This document shows positions 1-8,606 of a stretch of 64,000 bases of DNA, piece after piece; positions within the stretch are counted from its first letter, which is position 1, and each line of letters opens with the position of its first letter. The position numbers and the translations under genes are program-made. The DNA comes from an uncultured Bacteroidales bacterium (GTDB lineage: Bacteria; Bacteroidota; Bacteroidia; Bacteroidales; Muribaculaceae): NCBI GenBank assembly GCA_902779125.1, contig CACZAC010000006.1, forward strand, positions 1 to 64,000. Reading direction: 5' to 3'. The notes below the pieces were generated by a model that saw only the letters and a list, made by a program, of their open reading frames with translations, had not been told where the DNA came from and did no database searches.

Positions 1-1
1 T

Positions 2-349
2 TATATTGGCGAACAGGGTGACACGCTGGCCTATGTGGTCGAGGGCATCGGCTTTGACAGCTATGACATGGGTGACCTGCTGACGCCGTTCACGCGCAAG
101 CCAGACCCGAATGCCGACTATCAGGAGTGGTGCGGACTGAGCCATGTGGTGAAGGACGGCAAAATCATCTACAAAGGCATGCGCTACCGTCATGGTGCCT
201 TCGATGGCATCGACGAGGTGGTGGCCGACAAGTCTCAGCGCCGTCCGCAGGACGACTACTACTACAACCTGATGGGCCAGCCCGTGGGCAAGGACGTCCC
301 CACCGCCCCCGGCATCTACATCCACAACGGCAAGAAAATCATCGTCAAC
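2..349 (+). repeat. Direct repeat, upstream copy
   Basis: This stretch aligns without gaps to 1542-1889 at an offset of exactly 1540 bp and looks more than 90% identical by eye. Both copies encode the C-terminal tails of tandem paralogs. The divergent part is short, around 205-225 against 1745-1765. Confidence 0.9.
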
Positions 350-355
350 CATTAA
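2..355 (+). CDS. Secreted protein with C-terminal sorting-type tail (5' end missing)
   Basis: The reading frame is open from the window edge, so only the last 117 codons are present. The protein ends in a linker with GIDEVVADKS and then a YNLMGQPV...PGIYIHNGKK tail. Such tails are common at the C-termini of Bacteroidales secreted proteins and resemble type IX secretion type A sorting signals. It is almost identical to the C-terminal part of the next gene, so it is the upstream member of a tandem pair. Function is unknown. Export by the type IX system is an inference from the tail and from porW/porX elsewhere in the window. Confidence 0.8.
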   Translation, partial: YIGEQGDTLAYVVEGIGFDSYDMGDLLTPFTRKPDPNADYQEWCGLSHVVKDGKIIYKGMRYRHGAFDGIDEVVADKSQRRPQDDYYYNLMGQPVGKDVPTAPGIYIHNGKKIIVNH

Positions 356-368
356 AAACATTCATGTT

Positions 369-1892
369 ATGAAAAAGACATTACTATTTTCATTATTAGC
401 CCTGCTGGGGATGACCCAGGCGGTGGCCCAGGAATACGAGTATGTGCCTTTGGTCCGTGAAGGCGTCAAGTGGGTATATCAAGCAAACGGTTTACAGTCA
501 TCCCAATATACTGTGGAGTTCTTTGGAGATTCTGTAATCGACGGAAAGACATACAAAGCACTTCATAAATACCAAGGAGAATCCATCAACAAGGACAATG
601 ACACCATAGTTGCCTTTATGCGAGAGGAGAACAAGGTTGTTTACAGTATTGTTCCCGATGGAAAGACGATACCTGAGTGTCCTGTAGGCAATTGGAGAGA
701 CACCGAGCTTTCTGCCCAAATAGTGGCAGGTGAGGAGTATGTGCTGTTTGATTTCAATGATCCAATTACCTTTTTGAGCAAGTACAATAATGAAGTTCTA
801 GCAGACTATGGTGACATTGTGTTCCCAATAATAAGCGACAAAGTTACAGTTGGGAACCATTTGGCAAATCGCTACATATTCCGCACAAATGGTGAGGACT
901 ATTGCCTAGTAGAGGGCGTAGGTTATGATGGCATTTATTATTCTTACCCGTTTGCTGCTTGTTACGGTGGTAACGGTTCATACAGTTTCCTGTTTAAGTA
1001 TATGCTGGAGAACGATTCAGTCATCTACCGCGGTGAAGGAGAATCCATAGGGCAAGATATCTTTGTTCCCTTGAGCCAAACAGACCTTCAATGGGTTTAT
1101 GAGCGCGTCTGTGTTGAGAATGGAGACACCGTTCGCAGTTATTACATATATGCACTTAGCGAGCGCCCGTCAACTGAAGGTTATGAGTATGACCACTACT
1201 ATGACTGCTATCGTTATGCCGGCACTCGAATTGACAGGAGAGATGATGGTGAGAGAATGGCTATTATTCATAATTCCGAAACATCCCGTAACATTATCTC
1301 AATAGATAACAAACCGTTACAGAGAATGGTAGAGGAATATCGCAATATGATAGATTTCTATGACAATGGATATGAACAATGCTTGTACATGTGTTGTCTC
1401 AGTGGATCAGACATTGACGTTACCTATTCACCAAATTACTATATCCGCTTTCAGAACAGTAATGAACTGAATCGACAGAACCTCATTGAAGTTGAGCCGC
1501 TTGCTATCGATGGCATATCAGAGGAGTGCAAACGATTTGCCTACATCGGTGAGGATGGCGAGGTGCTGGCCTATGTGGTTGAGGGCATCGGTTTTGACAG
1601 TTATGACATGGGTGACCTGCTGACGCCGTTCACGCGCAAGCCAGACCCGAATGCCTACTATCAGGAGTGGTGCGGTCTGAGCCATGTGGTGAAGGACGGC
1701 AAAATCATCTACAAGGGCATGCGCTGGCGCGAGGGCGTGATGACAGGCATCGACGAGGTGGTGGCCGACAAGTCGCCGCGCCGTCCGCAGGATGACAACT
1801 ACTACAACCTGATGGGCCAGCCCGTGGGCAAGGACGTCCCCACCGCCCCCGGCATCTACATCCACAACGGCAAGAAAATCATCGTCAGATAG
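369..1892 (+). CDS. Secreted protein with C-terminal sorting-type tail
   Basis: This 507-residue protein starts with a clear signal peptide (MKKTLLFSLLALLG, cleavage near AVAQ). After it comes EYVPLVREGVKWVY, a phrase that recurs near residue 235 as FVPLSQTDLQWVYE, so the body holds two similar halves. The C-terminus has the same GIDEVVADKS linker and PGIYIHNGKK tail as the upstream partial gene, which lies 13 bp away and is probably co-transcribed. The middle (about 480-1500) is more AT-rich than the last 350 bp. No enzyme motif was recognised. It is probably exported to the cell surface or the medium. Confidence 0.85.
   Translation: MKKTLLFSLLALLGMTQAVAQEYEYVPLVREGVKWVYQANGLQSSQYTVEFFGDSVIDGKTYKALHKYQGESINKDNDTIVAFMREENKVVYSIVPDGKTIPECPVGNWRDTELSAQIVAGEEYVLFDFNDPITFLSKYNNEVLADYGDIVFPIISDKVTVGNHLANRYIFRTNGEDYCLVEGVGYDGIYYSYPFAACYGGNGSYSFLFKYMLENDSVIYRGEGESIGQDIFVPLSQTDLQWVYERVCVENGDTVRSYYIYALSERPSTEGYEYDHYYDCYRYAGTRIDRRDDGERMAIIHNSETSRNIISIDNKPLQRMVEEYRNMIDFYDNGYEQCLYMCCLSGSDIDVTYSPNYYIRFQNSNELNRQNLIEVEPLAIDGISEECKRFAYIGEDGEVLAYVVEGIGFDSYDMGDLLTPFTRKPDPNAYYQEWCGLSHVVKDGKIIYKGMRWREGVMTGIDEVVADKSPRRPQDDNYYNLMGQPVGKDVPTAPGIYIHNGKKIIVR
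1542..1889 (+). repeat. Direct repeat, downstream copy
   Basis: Second copy of the repeat at 2-349. The preceding gene body is far more AT-rich. The near-identity of the 3' ends therefore suggests recent duplication or gene conversion confined to the tail. Confidence 0.9.
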
Positions 1893-1898
1893 CGTGAT

Positions 1899-1957
1899 GC
1901 TCGCCTTGCTCGCAGTTTAGTGGCATCCGCTTTGTATTTGTTGTGCTTATTGTTTTC
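1899..1957 (+). repeat. Intergenic word-repeat fragment
   Basis: It holds the word GCTCGCCTTGCTCGCAGTTTA (also in variant form at 9380-9400 and 45671-45691). About 15 bp later comes TATTTGTTGTGCTTATTGTT, which resembles one arm of the inverted repeats at 8572-8606 and 58712-58737. No opposing arm is seen here, so it may be a half element. Confidence 0.5.
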
Positions 1958-2065
1958 TATACTTCGCGTCTTAGCGTGAGGCTTCAATAGCGCGGAGGTC
2001 GTTTGTGGAACTGAAAAACTGACAACCTTTTTGACAGGCACGGTATTTGCTTCGGTTATGGGTGT

Positions 2066-3214
2066 ATGTTTATCTATACTTATACCGAAGCAGAAGGGAC
2101 CGAGTCGCAGCGAGTGGCTGGCATCATCGACCACACGATGAAGCCTGCCTTTGGCGACAGGCCGGGTGTCAACGGCCACGAAATGACGGGGCCACGACTG
2201 AGCGCAAGGATGCTCATGGAATATGAAGCGGCACAGCGCGAACTCGTTAACGGCATCGTCACCGAGGACATGGTCGAACTGGTGGACATGGGCAATTATG
2301 TCGTGGGCATGAACGTAAAATCGCCCTGCGGACTGACATTATGTCATGCCGTGCAAGGTTCTACCGTGAGGGCGCGCATCGACATCGACGACATGCACTA
2401 CCACCAGCAGTGGAGCGGCGCCCCCAACGAGGTCATCAACCGTAACCACATCGTCGAAGCCACCCGCGTGTTCCTTGACCACGCCGAGGAGTGGCGAGAT
2501 CAGCTTGCCGCCGCCTTCAAGGCCGACAGCAAGGGCGTGAAGATGCGCAACATGGCGATGAACAATATGGATGCCTACCTGAAGCGCTATTTTGACGGCA
2601 CGGGCATCACCTACCATTTTGACAAGCGTCACGCCGACGGGCACAAGGCACGCCTGCTCATCCACTTGAACCGCTACAAAACCCTAGACCTGCCCATTCC
2701 CCACGACGATTTCATCAACCATCTGGACCTGGTCAAGCCCCACATGGTGGAGTTTGCCTATATGGCACGCGACGGCCGTTTCACCGTGCGCGGCGAGGTG
2801 CGAGACGACTGGCAACAGGCGCCGCAACCCGTCCAGCAGAAGGATGAGGCTCCGTCACCCCAGCCCAGCGGCATCAAGGGGTGGCTGCACCGTCTGCTCG
2901 ACGGCACGGGCAGCAAGACGGTCGAGGAAGCCCCAAAAACCGCCCTGCAGCAACAGGTGGACGACTACTTCCAGGGCAAGCCGCACCATTACCACCTCAC
3001 CGAGGACGAGGAGACTGGGCGTCGCGAACTGCACATCCGCTTGAACGGCGGCAAGGCGATGATTATCGACCTGAACCAGTGCGGCGACCTCACCGACCGC
3101 CTTAACCACGACCTGGCCTACATCTCCCGACTGGTGGAACTGGCCAAACTGTTCCCCTACCGCCTCACCGGCCCCCGCAAGAAGGTAGAATGGATAACCG
3201 CATCAAGGGAATAG
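2066..3214 (+). CDS. Unrecognised protein at the head of a MoxR/VWA cassette
   Basis: This 382-residue protein has no signal peptide or membrane segment, so it is probably cytoplasmic. I do not recognise its family. A Pro/Gln/Glu-rich linker (about residues 254-270) separates a larger N-terminal part from a smaller C-terminal part. Two similar passages, around residues 185-220 (ITYHFDKRHADGHKARLLIH) and 310-335 (HHYHLTEDE...RELHIRLN), suggest a duplicated fold of roughly 100 residues. The gene lies 66 bp upstream of a MoxR-type ATPase and a VWA gene on the same strand. It may be a partner or substrate of that pair, which is inference from position only. Confidence 0.7.
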   Translation: MFIYTYTEAEGTESQRVAGIIDHTMKPAFGDRPGVNGHEMTGPRLSARMLMEYEAAQRELVNGIVTEDMVELVDMGNYVVGMNVKSPCGLTLCHAVQGSTVRARIDIDDMHYHQQWSGAPNEVINRNHIVEATRVFLDHAEEWRDQLAAAFKADSKGVKMRNMAMNNMDAYLKRYFDGTGITYHFDKRHADGHKARLLIHLNRYKTLDLPIPHDDFINHLDLVKPHMVEFAYMARDGRFTVRGEVRDDWQQAPQPVQQKDEAPSPQPSGIKGWLHRLLDGTGSKTVEEAPKTALQQQVDDYFQGKPHHYHLTEDEETGRRELHIRLNGGKAMIIDLNQCGDLTDRLNHDLAYISRLVELAKLFPYRLTGPRKKVEWITASRE

Positions 3215-3280
3215 ACATCAAGCTCCACCCAGGCTGGCGGATGCTCTTTAAACTGTAAACTCTAAACTAAAAACTAAATA

Positions 3281-4351
3281 ATGGCTATCACCATCAACAC
3301 CGGCGACCTCAAGACGATTCTCGAGACCACGCCATCGACACAAAACATCCTGCTCGTGGGAAAACACGGCATCGGAAAGAGTGAAATCATCACCCGTCAC
3401 TTCGAGGACCAGGGCATTCCCGTCATCGCCCTGTTCCTGGGACAGATGAGCGACCCGGGCGACCTTATCGGCCTGCCCAACAAGGACGAGAAAACCGGCA
3501 AGACCGAGTTCATGCCGCCCTACTGGTTCCCCATGGACGACAAGCCCGTGGTGCTCTTCCTGGACGAAATGAACCGTGCCCGCCCCGAAATCCTGCAATC
3601 GGTCATGGACCTGTCGCTCAACCGCAAACTGGCAGGACGCTCACTGCCCCCCGGCAGTCGTGTCATCGCTGCTGTCAACGACGGCGAGGAGTACCAGTTG
3701 ACCGACCTCGACCCGGCACTGGTGTCACGCTTCAACGTCTATTTCTTCAGCCCCACGGTGGGCGAATGGCTCTTCTGGGCCAAGCAGCACGACGTGGACC
3801 CGCGTGTCATCAACTTCATCGAGGAGCACCCCGACGAACTCGAGAAGAACGTGGACATCAACAAGGGCACCTTTGACAAGACGCCCGACCGCCGTGCCTG
3901 GGTGCGTGTCTCAGGACTGCTCAAGTCATGCGGCCACATCACCGACATGAACCGCCTTGCCAAGATGATTACCGGCGTCATCGGTGCCCGCTCAGCATCG
4001 ATGTTCATGCAGTCGCTCAACCAGTCGCGCATGCTCACCGCCCGCGACGTGCTCAACGACTTCGCCGCCTGTCAGAACGACCTCGCCACCTACACCATGC
4101 CGCAGATTGCCATCATCAACGAGGGCATCTACCAGGTGCTGGAACTGGGCGTGAAAAAGGACGAGAGCGAGGCTGTCGGCCGCAACCTGGTGCGCTACAT
4201 CCACTGGATGCTGAGCAACGGCCGTCAAGAGGCCATCGCCCACTTTGCATCCTTCTTTGAGAACGCGACCTATCCTAACGCCAACGCCTATATCATGATG
4301 GACTGCCGCGACGCGTTGCAGTTGATTAACCAGATGATTGCCAACTTATGA
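3281..4351 (+). CDS. MoxR-type AAA+ ATPase
   Basis: This 356-residue ATPase shows Walker A GKHGIGKS at residues 27-34 and Walker B VVLFLDEMNRARPEI with D95-E96. Sensor 1 lies in RVIAAVND, and LDPALVSRF carries a likely arginine finger. The order and spacing fit MoxR/RavA-type AAA+ proteins, which usually work with a VWA-domain partner to remodel or activate a client. Its stop codon overlaps the start of the VWA gene (ATGA), implying translational coupling and a joint complex. The client is unknown. Confidence 0.9.
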   Translation: MAITINTGDLKTILETTPSTQNILLVGKHGIGKSEIITRHFEDQGIPVIALFLGQMSDPGDLIGLPNKDEKTGKTEFMPPYWFPMDDKPVVLFLDEMNRARPEILQSVMDLSLNRKLAGRSLPPGSRVIAAVNDGEEYQLTDLDPALVSRFNVYFFSPTVGEWLFWAKQHDVDPRVINFIEEHPDELEKNVDINKGTFDKTPDRRAWVRVSGLLKSCGHITDMNRLAKMITGVIGARSASMFMQSLNQSRMLTARDVLNDFAACQNDLATYTMPQIAIINEGIYQVLELGVKKDESEAVGRNLVRYIHWMLSNGRQEAIAHFASFFENATYPNANAYIMMDCRDALQLINQMIANL

Positions 4352-5538
4352 CCGTCGGCGAGCGCATAAAGACCCTCTCACAGGACTGGTTCCTCACCGA
4401 ACCGCTCCTGTTTGCCGTGCTGTGTACCCACGCCATCAAGCGTAACGACAACATGGGATGCGACATGCGCTGCGGTAAGGGAATTATCGAGTACAACCCC
4501 GAAAGGCTGGAACACTTCGATGACAACCAGCTGGCACTCAGACTCAAAGCCGAGGTGGTGCGCATCATCCTCAAGCACCCCTACCAGCGCCAGCCCTATA
4601 ACCCGCGTCGCGATGTGATGCGCCTGTCGAGCGACCTCACCCTGTGTGACAACCTGGAGGGCATGGACACCATCGGGCTGGAACCGCCACGCATCTTTGA
4701 CATCCCGCGCGACCAGGCCTTTGAGCAATACTATTCGCTCATGGCGGGCGAAATCGTACAAATCGAGCAGAATGCCGATGAAGACGGTGTTCCCATCGAT
4801 ATGGACCTGCCTCTCAAAGGCAACGGCGAAGGCAGCAACCTGACTGATGACCTGCTCGAGGCCGATGCCGGTGCCTCGTTATGGGAGGAAGACGAACTCA
4901 TGAGCGAGAAGGTCAACCACGAGATTGAGACCGCCCAGCGTTGCAACCAGTGGGGCTCACTCGGCGGTGACCTCAGGGCACTCATCGAGAGCACGCTGGT
5001 GAGCAAACAGAACTTCCGCGCTATCCTCAGCCAGTTCCGTGCTTCCATCCTGAGCACCAAGCGCCACCTGACGCGCATGCGCCCCAACCGCCGCTACGGC
5101 TTTGACGCAATGGGCAGCCAGTATGCCTACAGCACACGCCTGCTTGTCGCCGTTGACGTCAGCGGCAGCGTCCCTGACGAGGACATCAAGAAATTCCTTG
5201 CCGTCATCAACCGTTTCTTCAAGCAGGGTATCGAGAGCATCGAGGTCATCGAGTTTGACAGCAAAATCACGACCGAGAAGCCCATCGCCCTCAAGCAGGC
5301 GACCGGCTCTATCCGTGTCACAGGACGTGGCGGTACCGACTTCCAGCCCGCCATCGACTTCTACTACGAGCACGAGGAGTATGACGGACTCGTCTTCCTC
5401 ACCGACGGCTATGCAGTTGTCCCCAAACTGCCCGACGACAAGCGCCACAAGCCGCTCGCCTGGATATTGACCACCAACGGCGGCAACGAGGACAACCTGA
5501 AACCCCTTGGGGCAGTCGTCCGCATCACCGGCCTGTAA
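4348..5538 (+). CDS. DUF2201-type VWA protein with degenerate metallopeptidase motif
   Basis: This 396-residue protein has a metallopeptidase-like N-terminal part and a C-terminal VWA-like domain (about residues 262-396). The VWA metal site DVSGS is at 270-274, with the conserved Thr in GRGGTDF and Asp in FLTDGY. By alignment to what I know of the family, the helix LRLKAEVVRIILKHP occupies the place of the HExxH helix. Both zinc histidines are replaced (A68-E69-V70-V71-R72), while His77 remains. It is therefore probably not an active protease but a binding partner of the MoxR ATPase, whose gene it overlaps by 4 bp. Confidence 0.85.
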   Translation: MTVGERIKTLSQDWFLTEPLLFAVLCTHAIKRNDNMGCDMRCGKGIIEYNPERLEHFDDNQLALRLKAEVVRIILKHPYQRQPYNPRRDVMRLSSDLTLCDNLEGMDTIGLEPPRIFDIPRDQAFEQYYSLMAGEIVQIEQNADEDGVPIDMDLPLKGNGEGSNLTDDLLEADAGASLWEEDELMSEKVNHEIETAQRCNQWGSLGGDLRALIESTLVSKQNFRAILSQFRASILSTKRHLTRMRPNRRYGFDAMGSQYAYSTRLLVAVDVSGSVPDEDIKKFLAVINRFFKQGIESIEVIEFDSKITTEKPIALKQATGSIRVTGRGGTDFQPAIDFYYEHEEYDGLVFLTDGYAVVPKLPDDKRHKPLAWILTTNGGNEDNLKPLGAVVRITGL

Positions 5539-5587
5539 GCATCCAGTCCCTTCCGGTTTCCTTCCAGTTTCTCTGTCACAAACAAAA

Positions 5588-5620
5588 AACTGACAACTGA
5601 AAACTGACAACTGAAAACTT
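5588..5620 (+). repeat. AACTGACAACTGAAAACTG word array
   Basis: About two and a half units of an AACTGACAACTGAAA-type word lie directly before the -7 box (TATCTTTGC, 5626-5634) of the topoisomerase gene. Related words occur reversed at 32551-32585. Confidence 0.6.
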
Positions 5621-5653
5621 TTTTGTATCTTTGCAGGTTAAAACGCTATAGAT

Positions 5654-8407
5654 ATGAAAAAAGACGACGACGAACTGGAAGGCATGGAGCCTCAGGAACC
5701 TGCCGAGGACAACTCCACGGACAACGGCAACGCTAGCGGCACTCCCGCCCCCGAGGGCGGTGACGGCAACGATGGCGATGGCGATGAACCGCAGGCCCAT
5801 TCTACCTACCAGGTGCCCAAAGATAAGAAACTGCAACTGAGCGGCATGTACGAGAACTGGTTTCTCGACTATGCCTCCTATGTGATACTCGAGCGCGCCG
5901 TTCCCCACATCGAGGACGGCTTCAAACCCGTGCAGCGCCGCATCATGCATGCCATGAAGGAGGCTGATGACGGCCACTTCAACAAGGTCGCCAACATCGT
6001 GGGTCTGACGATGCAGTATCATCCCCATGGTGACGCCTCAATCTACAGTGCGCTTGTCCAACTAGGTCAGAAAGAGCTACTTATCGACACCCAAGGTAAC
6101 TGGGGTAACATCCTCACCGGCGACGGTGCGGCTGCCGGACGTTATATCGAGGCACGCCTGAGCGAATTTGCCCTTGATGCGGTTTATAACCCCAAAGTGA
6201 CCGACTGGGGCATGTCCTATGACGGACGTAAGCGTGAGCCGCTCACCCTGCCCGCCAAGTTCCCGTTGCTGCTCACACAGGGTGCCGAGGGTATCGCCGT
6301 CGGCTTGTCGTGCAAAATCCTGCCCCACAACTTCAACGAAGTCATTGACGCCGCCATCAGCTACCTGCGTGGCGAGGAGTTCCACCTCTATCCCGACTTC
6401 CAGACGGGAGGCTACATCGACGTGAGCCACTACAATGACGGCGAACGCGGCGGCAACGTGCGCGTGCGTGCCAAAATCGAGAAACTTGACAACAAGACGC
6501 TGCTGGTCAAGGACGTGCCCTACGGCAAGACCACGGGCAACGTCATCGAGTCCATCCTCAAGGCCGGTGAGCGTGGCAAGATAAAAATCCGCAAGGTTGA
6601 GGACAACACCAGTGCAACCGCCGAGATTATCGTCTCGCTGCAGGCCGGCACGAGCAGCGACATCGCCATTGATGCCCTGTATGCCTTCACCGACTGCGAA
6701 ATCTCCATCTGGCCCAACTGCTGCGTCATCATGGACCAGAAACCGCAGTTCCTCACTGTGAGCGACGTGTTGCGCTACAGCGTGGACCGCACACGCGACA
6801 TCCTGCGCCAGGAACTTGAAATCCAGCGTGGCGAGACGATGGAAACCCTGCACAATGTGTCATTGGAAAAGATTTTCATCGAGGAGCGCATCTACAAGGA
6901 CAAGGAATTTGAGAACGCCAAGGATCAGGAGCGCGCCCTCAAACACATCGACAAGCGACTGACGCCCTTCAAGCCCCAATTCTACCGCGAGATTACCCAA
7001 GACGACCTGCTGCGCCTGCTTGAGATACCGATGAAACGCATCATCAAGTACAACAGCGACAAGGCCGAGGAAAACATCGCGCGTCTCAACGAGCGCATCG
7101 AGGACATCGACAACAAACTCGCCCACTTGACCGACTACACCATCGAGTGGTTCAAGGGTCTGAAGACCAAATACGGCGCCAAGTACCCGCGTCGCACCAT
7201 CATCCGCGAGTTTGACACCATCGTCGCCAGCAAGGTTGCCGAGGCCAACCAGAAGCTCTACATCAACCGTGCAGACGGCTTCATCGGCACCGGCCTGAAG
7301 AAGGACGAATTTGTGTGCAACTGCTCGGACATCGACGATATCATCATCTTCTACAAGGACGGTAAATTCAAAGTCGTCAAGGTGGCTGAGAAACTGTATG
7401 TGGGCAAGAACATCCTCTACCTGAACGTGTTCAAGAAAGGTGACGACCGCACCATCTACAACGTGCTGTATCTTGACGGCCGAGGCGGTACCACCTTCAT
7501 GAAGCGCTTTGCCGTCACGGGCATCACCCGCGACAAGGAATATGACATCACCCAGGGCAAGCCTGGCAGCAAGATTACCTGGTTCACTGCCAATCCCAAT
7601 GGCGAGGCCGAGGTGCTGCGCATCACCCTCAAACCCAAGTTCAGGCTCAAGATTCTGCAATTTGACGTGGACCTTGCCGAACTCGCCATCAAAGGCAAGC
7701 AGGCACGCGGTAACATCGTCACCAAGAACGAGGTACACCGCATCACCCTCAAAGAAGCCGGACAATCGACGCTGGGCGACCGCGAGGTGTGGTTTGACCC
7801 CGACATCCTGCGCATCAACTACGAGGGCCACGGCCGCTCACTGGGCCTGTTCGGCGGCGAAGACCGCATCCTCGTCATTATGGGCAATGGTGACTTCTAT
7901 ACCACCAGTGCCGAGGCAACCAACCACTACGATGAGGGCATCCTGCGCATTGAGAAGTTCGTATCCGACAAGGTGTGGACTGCCGTGCTTGATGATGCCG
8001 ACCAAGGTCACCCCTACGTCAAGCGCTTCACCCTCGAGGACAACACCAAGAAGCAGAGCATTATCGGCACCAATCCCGACTCACGCCTGCTGTTGCTGAG
8101 CGACGAGCCATGCCCGCGCTTTGAGGTGAAGATGGGCGGTGGCGATGCCTTCCGCGAGCCGTTTGTGATTGATGCCGAGGAGTTTATCGGTGTCAAGACC
8201 TTCAAGGCCAAGGGCAAACGCGTCACCAACTGGGAGGTGGCTTCCATCACCGAAATCGAGCCTCGAGAGCCGGCACCCGTCGAGGAGGCTGCTACTGTCG
8301 TGGCACCGATTGATGACACCGGCAGCGACGAGGCCACAGGCGACATCAGTCAGGAAGACGTGTTCAACGAGCTGACGGGCCAGCAACGCCTTCCCTTCGA
8401 TGAGTAG
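5654..8407 (+). CDS. parC: DNA topoisomerase IV subunit A (GyrA/ParC family)
   Basis: This 917-residue subunit cuts and rejoins DNA in a type IIA topoisomerase. The fold is clear from FKPVQRRIMHAM, YHPHGDASIYSALVQLGQ and the catalytic tyrosine in AAGRYIEARLSEFA (Tyr164). The C-terminal half (from about residue 530) is the expected beta-pinwheel region, without a gyrase GQRGGKG box, which favours topoisomerase IV over gyrase. Residues 1-50 form a low-complexity acidic Gly/Asp-rich extension. A -7 element TATCTTTGC lies 19 bp before the ATG. The partner ATPase subunit is not in the window. Confidence 0.9.
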   Translation: MKKDDDELEGMEPQEPAEDNSTDNGNASGTPAPEGGDGNDGDGDEPQAHSTYQVPKDKKLQLSGMYENWFLDYASYVILERAVPHIEDGFKPVQRRIMHAMKEADDGHFNKVANIVGLTMQYHPHGDASIYSALVQLGQKELLIDTQGNWGNILTGDGAAAGRYIEARLSEFALDAVYNPKVTDWGMSYDGRKREPLTLPAKFPLLLTQGAEGIAVGLSCKILPHNFNEVIDAAISYLRGEEFHLYPDFQTGGYIDVSHYNDGERGGNVRVRAKIEKLDNKTLLVKDVPYGKTTGNVIESILKAGERGKIKIRKVEDNTSATAEIIVSLQAGTSSDIAIDALYAFTDCEISIWPNCCVIMDQKPQFLTVSDVLRYSVDRTRDILRQELEIQRGETMETLHNVSLEKIFIEERIYKDKEFENAKDQERALKHIDKRLTPFKPQFYREITQDDLLRLLEIPMKRIIKYNSDKAEENIARLNERIEDIDNKLAHLTDYTIEWFKGLKTKYGAKYPRRTIIREFDTIVASKVAEANQKLYINRADGFIGTGLKKDEFVCNCSDIDDIIIFYKDGKFKVVKVAEKLYVGKNILYLNVFKKGDDRTIYNVLYLDGRGGTTFMKRFAVTGITRDKEYDITQGKPGSKITWFTANPNGEAEVLRITLKPKFRLKILQFDVDLAELAIKGKQARGNIVTKNEVHRITLKEAGQSTLGDREVWFDPDILRINYEGHGRSLGLFGGEDRILVIMGNGDFYTTSAEATNHYDEGILRIEKFVSDKVWTAVLDDADQGHPYVKRFTLEDNTKKQSIIGTNPDSRLLLLSDEPCPRFEVKMGGGDAFREPFVIDAEEFIGVKTFKAKGKRVTNWEVASITEIEPREPAPVEEAATVVAPIDDTGSDEATGDISQEDVFNELTGQQRLPFDE

Positions 8408-8425
8408 AAAACTACAAAGATAAAG

Positions 8426-8606
8426 GGAAGACAATAAATACAATAATGACAATGCTATCCAAATTCATAACCTGCGGAGCTAATGCGAATTACGCTAATT
8501 TCACGAATTGTTTGTTTTCAAAATTCATGGAATTTGTCAAATTCGAGAAATTCGCATTGAAAAAACGGTGCGGATGCCATAGTACTTATTGTACTTATTG
8601 TCTTCC
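8426..8606. repeat. Palindromic leader element A
   Basis: The outer arms 8426-8460 and 8572-8606 are inverted repeats matching at 29 of 35 positions (GGAAGACAATAAATACAATA against its complement). An inner inverted pair is built on AATGCGAATTACGC...GAAATTCGCATT. The element contains the likely ATG (8452) of the next gene, and its right arm encodes the core of the signal peptide (STYCTYCLPF). Confidence 0.75.

Noticed and set aside
5588..5620. Possible CRISPR-like array
   Set aside because: Units are only about 8-16 bp, adjacent without spacers, and no cas gene is present.
6860..7831. 323-codon minus-strand frame opposite parC
   Set aside because: Antisense to the topoisomerase gene and Val/Ala/Asp-rich, as expected for a shadow frame.
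5654..8407. Assignment as DNA gyrase subunit A
   Set aside because: No GQRGGKG gyrase box was found in the C-terminal part, and the sequence resembles the ParC-type paralog of Bacteroidales.
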